This document shows, piece after piece, positions 9,588 to 19,900 of a stretch of 64,000 bases of DNA. A program made the position numbers and the translations under genes. The stretch lies in the NCBI RefSeq assembly GCF_013283835.1, contig NZ_CP054052.1, positions 2,790,001-2,854,000 on the forward strand. The letters run 5' to 3'. The notes beneath the pieces were generated by a model, which was not told where the DNA came from, made no database searches, and worked only from the letters and a program-made list of their open reading frames with translations. The stretch comes from Poseidonibacter lekithochrous. GTDB taxonomy: Bacteria; Campylobacterota; Campylobacteria; Campylobacterales; Arcobacteraceae. Within the stretch, counting starts at the first letter, position 1. Each line of letters starts with the position of its first letter.

Positions 9588-10687
9588 TGAACTTTTTTGT
9601 ACTTTCCATCTTTAACTTCAAATGTAATAAAATCTCTTATCACATCTCCATACTTATCAAATACAATCATATCTTGCAAACCTTGGAATTTTTCTTGTAA
9701 AAGCAAGTTTTCTTTTAGTTTAGTTTCATCACCTTTTTTAAGTAATTCAATAATTATCGTAGATAGTTCATAAGCTTTAGAAGCAAAAATTGATGGTTTT
9801 TGTTTATATTTATTTTCATATCTTTTTACAAACTCTTTAAATCTTTTATTGTTTGAGTATTCATCATAATCAATATTAAAAATAACACCCTCTGAAGTTT
9901 TACCAGTATTTTCTAGAAAAGATTCTGTCATTGCCCACTCAGAAGAAGCGACTTGTGTATCTATTTTATTTAGCCTTAAATATTGAATTACTCTTGCTGC
10001 ATCAACTGAGTTTGCACAAATAACAATAATATCAGGTTTAGTATTTCTTATATCATCAACCAATAAATCTAAATCTTTATTTGTAGGTGAAAACTTTACA
10101 AAAGAACTTCCTCCATTTGAAATAAAACTTTTTTCAAAATTCACCAAATAATCGTGAGTATAAGTTTTATTAAATGGATCATATATTCCATATACTTTTT
10201 TATAATTTTTATCTTTTATGTATTTTGTAAAGGAGTGAAATCGTTGAGCATTATTTGCCACGTGAACTCTAAAAAATCTATCATCTTTTTTTGTAAATTC
10301 ATTACTAGCAGAAGAGGCAGAAATCATAAACATATCATCATAATTATTAATAATTGACATTGAGACTTTAGACATTGAACTTGTAACATTTCCTATTACT
10401 ATTTTTATACCTTGATCTATAAAATCGTTTACAATTTTTTTGTTTAATTCTATATCTTTTTTATCATCTTTAAATAACAATTCAATTTTTTTATTATCAA
10501 CAGTATAATCTACTTCTTCAAAAGCTAAAAGAACTCCGTTCATCATTGCATTACCTAAAACAGAATATTTAGAAGTTAAAGCACCCACAAAACCTATCTT
10601 TACGGTCTCTTCTTCTTTTCTGAAAAACATAATTAAAACAGTTAACAATATTAGTAAAATAATAATTAGAAGATGTTTCTTTTTCAT
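9584..10687 (-). CDS. Membrane-anchored type I periplasmic binding protein
   Basis: The 367-residue product has an N-terminal hydrophobic anchor (about 6-22, no lipobox or clear cleavage site) followed by a LivK-like type I periplasmic binding fold: VKIGFVGALTSKYSVLG at the start, an IVIGNVTSS strand near 100 and FMISASSASNEF near 118. Such proteins bind amino acids or amides for ABC importers, but no permease or ATPase gene is present here. It sits between two Cache kinases and overlaps the downstream kinase by 4 nt, so a ligand-presenting sensory role is more likely than transport. The ligand is unknown. Confidence 0.82.
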   Translation of the reverse strand: MKKKHLLIIILLILLTVLIMFFRKEEETVKIGFVGALTSKYSVLGNAMMNGVLLAFEEVDYTVDNKKIELLFKDDKKDIELNKKIVNDFIDQGIKIVIGNVTSSMSKVSMSIINNYDDMFMISASSASNEFTKKDDRFFRVHVANNAQRFHSFTKYIKDKNYKKVYGIYDPFNKTYTHDYLVNFEKSFISNGGSSFVKFSPTNKDLDLLVDDIRNTKPDIIVICANSVDAARVIQYLRLNKIDTQVASSEWAMTESFLENTGKTSEGVIFNIDYDEYSNNKRFKEFVKRYENKYKQKPSIFASKAYELSTIIIELLKKGDETKLKENLLLQEKFQGLQDMIVFDKYGDVIRDFITFEVKDGKYKKVQ

Positions 10688-10742
10688 TTGAACCCATTAT
10701 AATAATATAAACTATTAATTATATCTTTTTTCTCTAATTAAA

Positions 10743-12896
10743 CTAAATTTTAAACTCAATTACTATTTCTAATCCTTTGAATTCTTTTTTATCAATTTCA
10801 AATGTTACATTTTTTGCGTAGATAATACCATCCATATGTTTTACAATTATTTCGTGACACATATATAAACCTAAACCTGTACCTTTATATTTATGTTTAG
10901 TAGTAAAATATGGATCAAATATCTTCTCAAGTAAATCATTTTTTATTCCACCAGCTGAATCTTTTATAGAAAGTACATATTTATCAACTTCTTTATATGT
11001 AGAGATTATTAGGTGTCTATTTTGTATTTTGTTTAAAATAAATGCGTCTTTAGAATTATTGAATATATTTACAATAACTTGTGTTAATTCATAAGGATAA
11101 CCTCTTAAGATATTTTTATCTTCGTAAGATATTAAGGTATTGATTTTATGTTTACTAAAAATTGGTTCAAAGAAACTAATAGAATTAGCTAATACATCTG
11201 TTAAGTCAAAGTTTTCAATATCTTTTTTTGGCTCAAAATAATCTGAAAAGTTGTTGATTGTTGTTGATAACATTTGTGTAGTATTATTAATCTGAGATAA
11301 ACCTTCACTTAGTTTTTTCGTTGATAATATATTCAGATCATTCTCTAGTTTCATTCCACTTGAAAGTGTACTAATTGTACTTAAGGGTTGTCTCCAGTGA
11401 TGAGCAATATTAGTAAGCATTTCTCCAATGGAAGCAAGTTTAGATTGTTGAATAATAATTCTTTCTTGGTTTTTAATATTAGTAATATCTAAAAAGGCAG
11501 ATATACGAAGTTTTCTTCCTTCAAATTCAATCTCTTGACCTTTTCCTAATACTGTTTTAATCTTATTGTCTTTTGTTAATATTTGATACTCTATTGGCTC
11601 TTTTGTAAACTTATTATTTTTAAAATGTTTTTTAACTAGGTTTCTATATCTTTTTGAAATATGATTTTCAACAGAAGCTCCTAATAATTCCTCTTTTGAT
11701 TTATATCCTAATAACTCTACTGCTACATCATTAATATCAATACAGGTATTTGTATCATGAATTACCAAACCTTCCATAGTAGAATTAATTAATGTTTTAA
11801 AGTTATCTAGATTGTTTCTTAGAGTTTTTTCCCTAGCATTTATTTCAAATCTCATCTTTTCAAATGATAAAAATAGTTTATTAAATTCATGGAAATACGT
11901 TGGTTCTAAAATATTATTATAATTTCCATTTGCAATATTTGAAGTTTGCACTTGAAATCTATCTAGAGAACCAAAGATATTGTTTAAAAATCTATAAGAA
12001 AAATATATAGCAATTAGAGCAAAAATAATTACTGTAATTAAAATAACAATAATTAAATCAAATAAATATTGTTCCATTAAAGAGTAGTTTTGTCTAATTA
12101 CAATCTTCCAATTAGTTTTTTCAAGATTAGTATACATTCCATAATCCATAGTTCCATGGGATACATTATTAAAAGTTGTAATTGTGTACTCTTTTTCTTT
12201 GTTAATTAAATCCTTATACAAAGTTGTATTAATAGTATTAAACTTCTCTTTTACTAATTTAGGATTATCTTCATTAAGAATAAAAGCACCCTTTGAATCT
12301 AAAATTCTTATCATATATGAACCATCATTATTTTTTAGATTATTACTTAATTGTGCCAATTCATTTAAAGATATATAAACAACAACAATTTCATCTTTTA
12401 ATTTAAAACTATATACGAAAGAAGCGGTTTTATCTAAAGACGAAATTAAAATATCTGACCAATAACTATCAGCCTTTCCATTTAAGTGTTTTACATATAC
12501 CTTTTTTGAGTAATTCTGATAATCTATAATTCTTTTATCACAGTTTGAATGTATAGTTTTAATAGAACCATTTTTATTTAGAATCATAATAGTCGAAATT
12601 GTACTATTCATATTAATTATATTTTCTAAAAATAGATTTGTATTTTTTGTATTTTTTTTCAAATAAAAAGATATTTTTTCCACTTGAAGAATAAACTTAT
12701 TCACATCATATTTTATTTGTTTTAGTAATTGAGTTTGGTTATGTTGCATGGAATTAATTTTCATATTAAATAACGTTAATGAGGAGATTGCTGCAATGGT
12801 AATTGCAAATAACATTGTAAATAAAATCACTAAATAAATAACTGATTTCTTAAGACTTTTCAACTCAAACATTTTTTTTCGTAGATAGTTAAGCAA
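10743..12896 (-). CDS. dCache-HAMP-PAS sensor histidine kinase
   Basis: The 717-residue protein has two membrane segments (about 19-38 and 280-305) around a dCache-like sensor domain, then HAMP, PAS (about 365-475) and a kinase core with H-box AHHWRQPL (His near 492; the residue after the catalytic His is His rather than Gln), N-box (NIFNNSKDAF), a G1 box DSAGGI and GTGLGLYMC. It is a close architectural paralogue of the kinase at 7443-9587, and the binding-protein gene lies between them 55 nt downstream, so the three may form one operon. The G1 box has Ser where the paralogue has Asn (DSAGG against DNAGG). No response regulator is adjacent. Confidence 0.91.
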   Translation of the reverse strand: MLNYLRKKMFELKSLKKSVIYLVILFTMLFAITIAAISSLTLFNMKINSMQHNQTQLLKQIKYDVNKFILQVEKISFYLKKNTKNTNLFLENIINMNSTISTIMILNKNGSIKTIHSNCDKRIIDYQNYSKKVYVKHLNGKADSYWSDILISSLDKTASFVYSFKLKDEIVVVYISLNELAQLSNNLKNNDGSYMIRILDSKGAFILNEDNPKLVKEKFNTINTTLYKDLINKEKEYTITTFNNVSHGTMDYGMYTNLEKTNWKIVIRQNYSLMEQYLFDLIIVILITVIIFALIAIYFSYRFLNNIFGSLDRFQVQTSNIANGNYNNILEPTYFHEFNKLFLSFEKMRFEINAREKTLRNNLDNFKTLINSTMEGLVIHDTNTCIDINDVAVELLGYKSKEELLGASVENHISKRYRNLVKKHFKNNKFTKEPIEYQILTKDNKIKTVLGKGQEIEFEGRKLRISAFLDITNIKNQERIIIQQSKLASIGEMLTNIAHHWRQPLSTISTLSSGMKLENDLNILSTKKLSEGLSQINNTTQMLSTTINNFSDYFEPKKDIENFDLTDVLANSISFFEPIFSKHKINTLISYEDKNILRGYPYELTQVIVNIFNNSKDAFILNKIQNRHLIISTYKEVDKYVLSIKDSAGGIKNDLLEKIFDPYFTTKHKYKGTGLGLYMCHEIIVKHMDGIIYAKNVTFEIDKKEFKGLEIVIEFKI

Positions 12897-13098
12897 TATT
12901 TATTCCAATTTTAATAATTAATTTTTATATTTTTTAATAACCAAAAAATAAAGAAGAAATCATTATATATTATATATTATTAAATTAATGTAGTTTTTTA
13001 TTATAAAAAAGAGTAATTTTGAAATTATTTTTTATTTTATTACTTTATAAAAGTATTTTTGGTACTTTACCCTAACAAATTACACATAAGGAGTTAAT

Positions 13099-13671
13099 AT
13101 GTTATGTGGAATAGATGAAGCAGGACGAGGACCAATTGCAGGACCTTTAGTTGTTGCTGGAGCCATTTTTAAAGAAGAAATATCAGGATTAAATGATTCA
13201 AAAGTTTTAAGTGAAAAGAAAAGAGAAAAACTATTTGATGAAATAAAAGAAAAGACTCATTATCATATTGTATTTACAAGTGCAAAACAAATTGATGAAA
13301 AAGGTATTTCAGCTTGTTTAAAAGACTCAATAAAAGAGATTATGAATAATCTTAAAAAAGAAACTGATGTTTTTTTAATGGATGGAAATACATCTTTTGG
13401 AATTGAAACTCTACAACATAAAATAAAAGCAGATGCAACAGTACCAGAAGTTAGTGCTGCTTCAATTCTTGCAAAAGTTAGTAGAGATAGATATATGTGT
13501 AAAATTGCACCTAATTATGAAAAGTATAACTTCCAAAAACACAAAGGTTATGGAACAAAAGCTCATGTAGAAGCAATTAAAGAGTTTGGTAGAAGTGATG
13601 AACATAGATTTACATTTAGACTAAAAGCTTTGGGTGAAGGTGTAGAAGGGGTTCAAAAAAGTCTATTTTAG
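13099..13671 (+). CDS. rnhB: Ribonuclease HII
   Basis: The 190-residue protein opens with the RNase HII motif GIDEAGRGP (metal-binding Asp and Glu at residues 5-6), has FLMDGN near residue 92 (Asp) and EVSAASILAKVSRDR near 119. The enzyme nicks RNA embedded in DNA at the 5' side of ribonucleotides. AAGGAG lies 7 nt before the ATG. The gene is alone on the plus strand and converges on the thiamine-binding-like gene with a single base between the two stop codons. Confidence 0.96.
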   Translation: MLCGIDEAGRGPIAGPLVVAGAIFKEEISGLNDSKVLSEKKREKLFDEIKEKTHYHIVFTSAKQIDEKGISACLKDSIKEIMNNLKKETDVFLMDGNTSFGIETLQHKIKADATVPEVSAASILAKVSRDRYMCKIAPNYEKYNFQKHKGYGTKAHVEAIKEFGRSDEHRFTFRLKALGEGVEGVQKSLF

Positions 13672-13674
13672 ACT
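13660..13674. terminator. Short shared stem-loop between convergent genes
   Basis: AGTCTA-TTT-TAGACT forms a 6-bp stem spanning the stop codon of rnhB and touching the stop codon of the convergent gene. It is small and AT-rich, so only a weak bidirectional terminator is proposed. Confidence 0.35.
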
Positions 13675-13987
13675 ATTTTGAAACTTCTCCAATATGTTTT
13701 TCTACTGATTTGATTTTATTCTCTAATCTATTTTCATGATTTTTTCTAATATCAAATTTTAAAGAAGCATAAACTCTATTACAATCTAACTCTTCAAGTT
13801 TTTCATAACATTTTTCAACTAAAGCTAAAGCATCTTTAATATTTGTTGTTTCAATAATTGTAGCCATTGCAGTTAATTGGTATGGGAAACCATTATCTTT
13901 AATAACTTTTATTACTTGAGAAACTTCTTTACTTTTACTTTCATTTTTATCTGTTGGGAACATCGACATCTCTAGAAGAACTGACAT
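13673..13987 (-). CDS. MTH1187/YkoF-like thiamine-binding protein
   Basis: From the ATG at 13985-13987 (preceded by AAAGGAT) the product is 104 residues: SVLLEMSMFPTDKNESKSKEV at the start, then a Y-Q-L-T-A-M-A-T-I-I-E segment. This matches the small MTH1187/UPF0045 ferredoxin-fold family, whose members bind thiamine or a related pyrimidine. A start 30 nt further upstream is open but lacks a ribosome binding site. No thiamine gene is adjacent and no TPP riboswitch was seen, so the cellular role is unclear. Confidence 0.78.
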   Translation of the reverse strand: MSVLLEMSMFPTDKNESKSKEVSQVIKVIKDNGFPYQLTAMATIIETTNIKDALALVEKCYEKLEELDCNRVYASLKFDIRKNHENRLENKIKSVEKHIGEVSK

Positions 13988-14155
13988 TTTTATCCTTTTT
14001 ATTACGTTATAAATCATTATTTTTTTATTTTGAAAGACTATTTTAGCATTTAATCTATAAAGGCAAAGGGCTTACTTGGTTATAATATATGTAGTTTTTT
14101 ACTTTTATTTCAAATTTTTTGTGTTATTATATAGAATCAATAAAAGGAGAACTAC

Positions 14156-14494
14156 ATGCAATTAGATGTATCTGCAGAAGTTATATTATCACAATTAGGA
14201 TATTCAAAGAGTGACGCATCGTTACAACAAGCTGAAAAAATGATCTCAGCTACTGGAAACTTTGACAAATTTTCAAAACATATTTTTTCACTAAATGACC
14301 ACTTAAAGAAAATGAATGCTTACGTGGGACTATCAAATAAAACAGATTTTTTAAAAATTAAATGTGACGAAAATGATGCTGCAGAAATTCTAGAAGAATT
14401 TCATGAAGAAGTTTCACACTGGGCTGGAAAGTACAATGTAAAACTTGAACAATTAGATGCTAAACCTATTTATTATATCTTAGGAACACACTAA
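14156..14494 (+). CDS. Uncharacterised 112-residue cytosolic protein
   Basis: I do not recognise this family. The protein is soluble, mixed alpha/beta by composition, without signal peptide, cysteine pair or known motif; there is one Cys near residue 66. It has its own promoter-like sequence (TGTTATTAT, 14122-14130) and an AAAGGAG ribosome binding site, and its codon use resembles the neighbours, so it is probably a real gene. It converges on msrA with a 4-nt overlap. Confidence 0.75.
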   Translation: MQLDVSAEVILSQLGYSKSDASLQQAEKMISATGNFDKFSKHIFSLNDHLKKMNAYVGLSNKTDFLKIKCDENDAAEILEEFHEEVSHWAGKYNVKLEQLDAKPIYYILGTH

Positions 14495-14982
14495 AAAATT
14501 TTATTATAACTATGGCAATAAGGTACCTTTTGGTGCCTGTCATAATAATCCTGATGATAATCTTCAGCTTCATAAAATGGTACTAATTCATATAAAGAAG
14601 TAGCAACCTTATAATTCATATCTTCTAACTCTTTTATCACTTTTTCACTTACTAATTTTTGTTCATCATCTGCATAAAAAATTGCTGATAAATATTGACT
14701 TCCAATATCGGGACCTTGTCCATTAGTTTGAGTAAAGTCATGTATTTCAAAAAATAGTTTTGCTAAAACTTCAAAAGAAACAATACTTTCATCATAATCT
14801 ACTCTTACAACTTCTAAATGTCCAGTAGCTCCGGTACAGATACTTTTATAATCTGGATTTTCTACTTCTCCACCCATATATCCTGAAATAGCTGCTATTA
14901 CACCATTTAATTTTTCAAAATGATATTCAACACCCCAAAAACATCCACCTGCAAAATATGCACTTTTAATTTTTTCACTCAT
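14491..14982 (-). CDS. msrA: Peptide methionine (S)-S-oxide reductase MsrA
   Basis: The 163-residue enzyme has the catalytic GCFWG motif at about residues 12-16 and the HDFTQTNGQGPDIGSQY segment typical of MsrA; a second Cys near the C-terminus (PYCHSYN) can act as resolving cysteine. It reduces the S epimer of methionine sulfoxide in oxidised proteins. It lies 9 nt downstream of msrB, so the two complementary repair enzymes are co-transcribed. No signal peptide is present, so it is cytosolic. Confidence 0.96.
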   Translation of the reverse strand: MSEKIKSAYFAGGCFWGVEYHFEKLNGVIAAISGYMGGEVENPDYKSICTGATGHLEVVRVDYDESIVSFEVLAKLFFEIHDFTQTNGQGPDIGSQYLSAIFYADDEQKLVSEKVIKELEDMNYKVATSLYELVPFYEAEDYHQDYYDRHQKVPYCHSYNKIF

Positions 14983-14991
14983 GAATGCTCC

Positions 14992-15351
14992 TTATTTCGC
15001 TTCAAATTTTAATGACACTGAGTTTACACAATGTCTAGTATTTTTTTCCGTGAAACCTTCACCTTCAAAAACATGTCCTAAATGCCCACCACAAGATGCA
15101 CATACTATTTCAACTCTTCTTCCATCAGCATCAGGTACTCTTGTTACAGCACCTTTGATTTCGTCATCAAAACTAGGCCAGCCACAGCCTGAACTAAATT
15201 TACTATTTGATTTATATAAAGCTGTATTACATTTTCTACAATTAAATGTACCTTCCTCATAAAAATCATTATATTCGCCAGAAAATGGCATTTCTGTACC
15301 TTTATTTTCTATTACTCTTTTTTCTTCATCGTTTAATTTATTAAAATTCAT
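14992..15351 (-). CDS. msrB: Peptide methionine (R)-S-oxide reductase MsrB
   Basis: The 119-residue protein has the MsrB zinc cysteines (CRKC near 38 and CASCGG near 84), the GWPSF motif and the catalytic Cys in RHCVNSVSLKF near the C-terminus. It reduces the R epimer of methionine sulfoxide, the counterpart of MsrA encoded immediately downstream. AAAGGAT precedes the ATG. It is cytosolic, first gene of the msrB-msrA pair. Confidence 0.96.
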   Translation of the reverse strand: MNFNKLNDEEKRVIENKGTEMPFSGEYNDFYEEGTFNCRKCNTALYKSNSKFSSGCGWPSFDDEIKGAVTRVPDADGRRVEIVCASCGGHLGHVFEGEGFTEKNTRHCVNSVSLKFEAK

Positions 15352-15387
15352 TATATAATCCTTTAAAAGTATATAATATACAAAAAA

Positions 15388-16536
15388 CTATTTATCGAAT
15401 CTTATTGAAAGGCAAACACCCTCATTATTTTTTATAACATCTAAAAAACCACCATTTTTTTCAATAAATACACCCATTAAATAAAAACCTAAATCAAAAG
15501 ACTCATTGGAAAATTCAGAATTTAAATCAAACTCATTACTAATGCATTTATCATCATCTAGAGAACAATTATCTTTGTAGTTAATATAAATAGAATTGTT
15601 ATCTTCATTTATATTAAAAGTAATAAACTTTTTTTCTTTATTCATATCTGCAAAGTTTTTCAATGAAAAAGAGAGTAATTTCATAAATATATGTTTTACC
15701 TCATCGTATATAAAATTAAAGTTTATTAGGTTTGAGCCATCAATTGATACATCGATTTTTCTTTTGTTAATTTGATCTTTAAATAAAAATACAACATTAT
15801 CTAATAATACTTTGATATTAACACTTTGTTTTTCAATATCATTTTTAAAAAACTTCTGAAAATTTTGCATAGTATCATCAAGTTTTGTAACTTCTAAAAT
15901 TGTTTTTTCTATCATTTCTTGTGACTGTTTAATATCAATATCTTCTATGGAGAATTGTAAGTTTAATGATTGTAAATATAGTTTGATTATATTAAGTGGT
16001 TGATTCCACTCCCTTGAAATAGCATCTATCATATCACTCATTGCTGATAGTTTAGATTGTTGAAATAAAATTTGTTCTTTTCTTCTTAACTCTTCTACTT
16101 GCTCTTCTACTAAATCATTTAAATTTGTATTCATTACTTTCAAATCTTTTAGAGCATGGGATAAACTAAGATGTAATTCAACTCTTTTTAGAAGAACTTC
16201 TGAGAAAAATGGTTTAGTTATATAATCAACTGCTCCATATTCAAAACCTTTAACAATATCATTTTTATCATCTTTTACAGTAAGGAAAATTATAGGGATA
16301 TTCTTGAATCTATCATCAACTTTAATTCTTTGACATACTTCATAACCATCAAGTGTAGGCATAACAACATCTAGTAATATTAAATCAAAAGCATTAGTTT
16401 CTAGTAACTCTAAAGCTTTATGACCACTTTGTGCATATATTACATTGTACTCTTTTAGAATACTCATTGCTACTTGTAAATTCTTTGCATCATCATCAAC
16501 TAATAAAATTTTACTATTATCTTGTACTCTTTTCAT
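15388..16536 (-). CDS. Receiver domain fused to a degenerate histidine-kinase module
   Basis: The 382-residue protein starts with a complete receiver domain (about 7-120; DD near 15-16, phospho-acceptor Asp in LILLDVVMP near 56, Lys in ITKPF near 107). A coiled linker and a HisKA-like helix follow, but the H-box reads SREWNQPL where the sister kinases in this window have AHQWRQPL: Arg replaces the phosphorylated His. The ATP-binding domain also lacks clear N, G1 and G2 boxes (DNCSLDDD in place of DNAGG, and no GTGIGL). The module is therefore probably a non-catalytic dimerisation or scaffold unit driven by the receiver. It is the last gene of a three-gene operon. Confidence 0.86.
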   Translation of the reverse strand: MKRVQDNSKILLVDDDAKNLQVAMSILKEYNVIYAQSGHKALELLETNAFDLILLDVVMPTLDGYEVCQRIKVDDRFKNIPIIFLTVKDDKNDIVKGFEYGAVDYITKPFFSEVLLKRVELHLSLSHALKDLKVMNTNLNDLVEEQVEELRRKEQILFQQSKLSAMSDMIDAISREWNQPLNIIKLYLQSLNLQFSIEDIDIKQSQEMIEKTILEVTKLDDTMQNFQKFFKNDIEKQSVNIKVLLDNVVFLFKDQINKRKIDVSIDGSNLINFNFIYDEVKHIFMKLLSFSLKNFADMNKEKKFITFNINEDNNSIYINYKDNCSLDDDKCISNEFDLNSEFSNESFDLGFYLMGVFIEKNGGFLDVIKNNEGVCLSIRFDK

Positions 16537-16538
16537 GA

Positions 16539-16949
16539 TTATTCCTCACACGAATTATTAAACAGTTCTTCTAATTGTTTTAAACGTACATAGTTATTTG
16601 CTTTTGTAATTAACTCTATTGTAACAAAAGGTTTAACTATATAATCAACTCCGCCAGATTCATAGGCTAACTCAATATCAGATGTTGCATCTTTTCCAGA
16701 TAAAAATACAATTGGAATATTTTTCATATTCTCTTTTTCTTTTAATATTTTACATACTTCAAAACCACTCATATCTGGCATCATTATATCAAGTAAAATC
16801 AAATCAAATTCATGTTCAGCACATAAAGAAATAGCCATTTCTCCATTTTTTGCATAAAACATTTTATGACCTTCATTTTTTAGAATATTCATTGCCATTT
16901 GAATATTTTTTGGGATATCATCAACAATTAAAATTTTACTATTTTTCAA
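16539..16949 (-). CDS. Single-domain response regulator
   Basis: The 136-residue protein is a stand-alone receiver with the acidic pair in IVDDIP near 8-9, phospho-acceptor Asp in LILLDIMMP near 54, Ser/Thr in FLSGKD and Lys in IVKPF near 106. It has no output domain. It overlaps the upstream hybrid kinase by 11 nt and precedes the receiver-pseudokinase gene by 2 nt, so it is probably a phosphorelay intermediate or a CheY-like diffusible signal. Confidence 0.92.
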   Translation of the reverse strand: MKNSKILIVDDIPKNIQMAMNILKNEGHKMFYAKNGEMAISLCAEHEFDLILLDIMMPDMSGFEVCKILKEKENMKNIPIVFLSGKDATSDIELAYESGGVDYIVKPFVTIELITKANNYVRLKQLEELFNNSCEE

Positions 16950-19900
16950 TCTTTTCCTTTAACACTTCTAATTTTTCTATTACTGAGCTAAAACTTCCTA
17001 ATAAATAATCTACTTTTTCAATATCAAAGGATTCAATATGTGTAGTAATTTCATTTGAATAGTTTTGTAATATACTTATATTATTCTCTATTCCAAGTTC
17101 TTGTATTTTTGAAGCAAAATCTTCAACTAAAGAGAAGTCACCTTTATTTTTAACTTCTTCACACTCTTGTTTAAATTGATTATTAAGTATATGAATTACT
17201 TCATCTAATATCTTTGGATTAATTGTTTCATTAACTAGTATTTCTTTACTATTATCCTCATTTACAAACTTATATGGTAAAAACTTCCCTAACTCTTCTA
17301 TTAAATCATCTAAAATTACTGGTTTTCTAAGATAACCATTAAAACCATATTGAGCTACTTTTTCTAAATCTTTTCCCATAACAGAAGCAGTAAGTGCAAC
17401 TAGAGGTATATTTTTATATTTCTTTTTATTCTTTATATGAATAGCTGCATCATAACCATTCATAACAGGCATTCTTAAATCCATAAGTATTAAATCAATA
17501 TTTACAGTTTCCAATAAATCAATAGCTTCTTGTCCATTCTCAGCCATAATCATATTAAAACCATAATCTTTTAATGAAGCTTCTACTAGTTTTCTATTTT
17601 CACTAATATCATCAACTACTAAGATTGTTGCTCTATCAAATTCAATATTTGAAATATTTAATTTCTTACACTCAAATGACTCACTTACAGAACTTACTGA
17701 AATATCATGAAGTAATACAGTAAAAATAGAACCTTTTCCTTTTGTACTTTTTACAGAAATTTCTCCATTCATCATATGCACTAACTTCGTACATATTGCA
17801 AGTCCTAACCCTGTACCTCCATATTTTGAAGAGCTTTGATCTTTTTGTTGTTCAAAGGCATAAAAGATATTTTCTAAATCATTTTTTTCAATCCCTATTC
17901 CTGTATCTTCAACAGAGAAAATAAGATCGATTTTACTTTTTATATTATCTTTGTAAATATTGTCAACTTTTATTTTGATATGACCTTTTTCTGTAAACTT
18001 AATAGCATTACCAATTAAATTAAAAAGTATTTGTCTAATTCTAACCCCATCAATAATGATATTTTCTGGAATATCTTTATCAATATCTATTATAAAGTTT
18101 ATATTTTTACTTATAATTTTAGAGTGAAATATTGATTCAATTTCTAAGAATAGTTTTGATGGATTTAAAGCTTCATTTTTAATATCTAATTTTCCTGCTT
18201 CTATTTTAGATAAATCAAGAATATCATTAATAATTCTAAGTAAGGCATTCCCACCTTTTTTAATAGAATTTAGATAATCTTTTTGAATTGGATTTGATAT
18301 CTCTTTATCCAATAACTCCGTAAAGCCAATAACTGAATTCATAGGAGTTCTTATCTCATGTGACATATTTGCTAAAAATTCACTTTTTTGTTTTGCTACA
18401 TTTACAGCTTCGTTTTTTGCTTTTAATAAAACTTCATTTAGATTCTCTAACTTTGTAATATCTGTAAACACTGCTGTTTTTAAATCTGATTCTTTTGAAA
18501 TATAAGAAGCTGATATTTTAAAGACATGTGCTTTTTCATCTTTATAAATTAAAGCTTTGTATATATTATTTGGATTATCTAAAACTTCTTCTACCCAAGT
18601 TTTATTTCCTACTTCTGCTTGAATATAAGTATTGGGATCTTTTGTATCAAACAAGTCACAAATACATCTATACTCTTCTTTAAAGCTCTCTAGGGATGAA
18701 TACTCAAAGAAGTCTAAGAATGCACGATTTGCTTGCTTTAACTCCTCTCCTGTAGTTGTAATAACAATATCAACTTGTGAGTTCATAATAGCAAAGGCAA
18801 AATCTCTACTCTCTTTTAGTTTTTTCTCAACTATCTCTTTTTCAACTATCTCAGCTTGTAGTTTTCTATTCCAATAAACTGTACCAGCTAGAATAAATAA
18901 AGCAAACCCAATTACCTTCCAAACTAAATCATAATCAATTTCTCTATCATAATCAATTTTAATCCATTTTCTATATATTTGATCTTTTGAAGATTCAGGT
19001 AAATTATCTAAGAGTTTATTTATTATAGATACTAATTCAGGACTACCTTTTTTCGTACCAAAACCATATTCATAGTTATAACCAGTTGGTCCTACAATTT
19101 TTAGATTACTTAAGCCATATTTTTTAATATAGAATTCAAAAGAAGGTATATCTAAAATAAAGTAATCAATTTGAGAATTAGATAAGCTTTTTAGACCAAG
19201 TAAAGGATTATCAAAAAGCTGTATTCTTTTTAATTTTGGATAATCATGTTTCATCTTTTCAACAACAGAATAACCCTTAACTGTAGCTATTTTCATATTA
19301 ATTATATTATTTAGATTATTCACATATGTATCATTAGTTTTATTAGAAATAATTACAATCTCAGCTCCGAGATACTTACTAGTAAAGTTCATAAATTTAG
19401 TTCTACTTACAGAATAAGAAATAGCATCAATTAAATCTATTTTTCTCTCTTGCATTAAATCCAAAGTATCAGACCATGTTTTCGTCTTAACGTATTGAAT
19501 GTTTATATTTGTATTCTTAAATATTTCATTTACTAAATCAGGAACAATACCTATATACTGCCCTTTATCATCAATAAATGAATAAGGAGGCCAGTGTGAA
19601 TCCCCAGAAATTTTAAAACTTTTATTATTCTCTAACCACTTTTTTTCTTTTTGATTTAAAATATTTTTCATACTTTTTTTCACAGAAAGCATATTATCAT
19701 TAACCCAAAGTTTTTGAATTTCTTTTCTTTTAGATATTGGAATAGAATTAATAGTTTTATTCAAAATTGAATATAAGATTTCATTTTCTTTATTTACAGC
19801 AATTGATAATTCTGCTTTTTTGAAAGGTGCTTTAAAAGATATAGCTATATTTGTAAGAAGATTTTTTTCTGTGAAGTATGAGATAACAGGAAGATTACCC

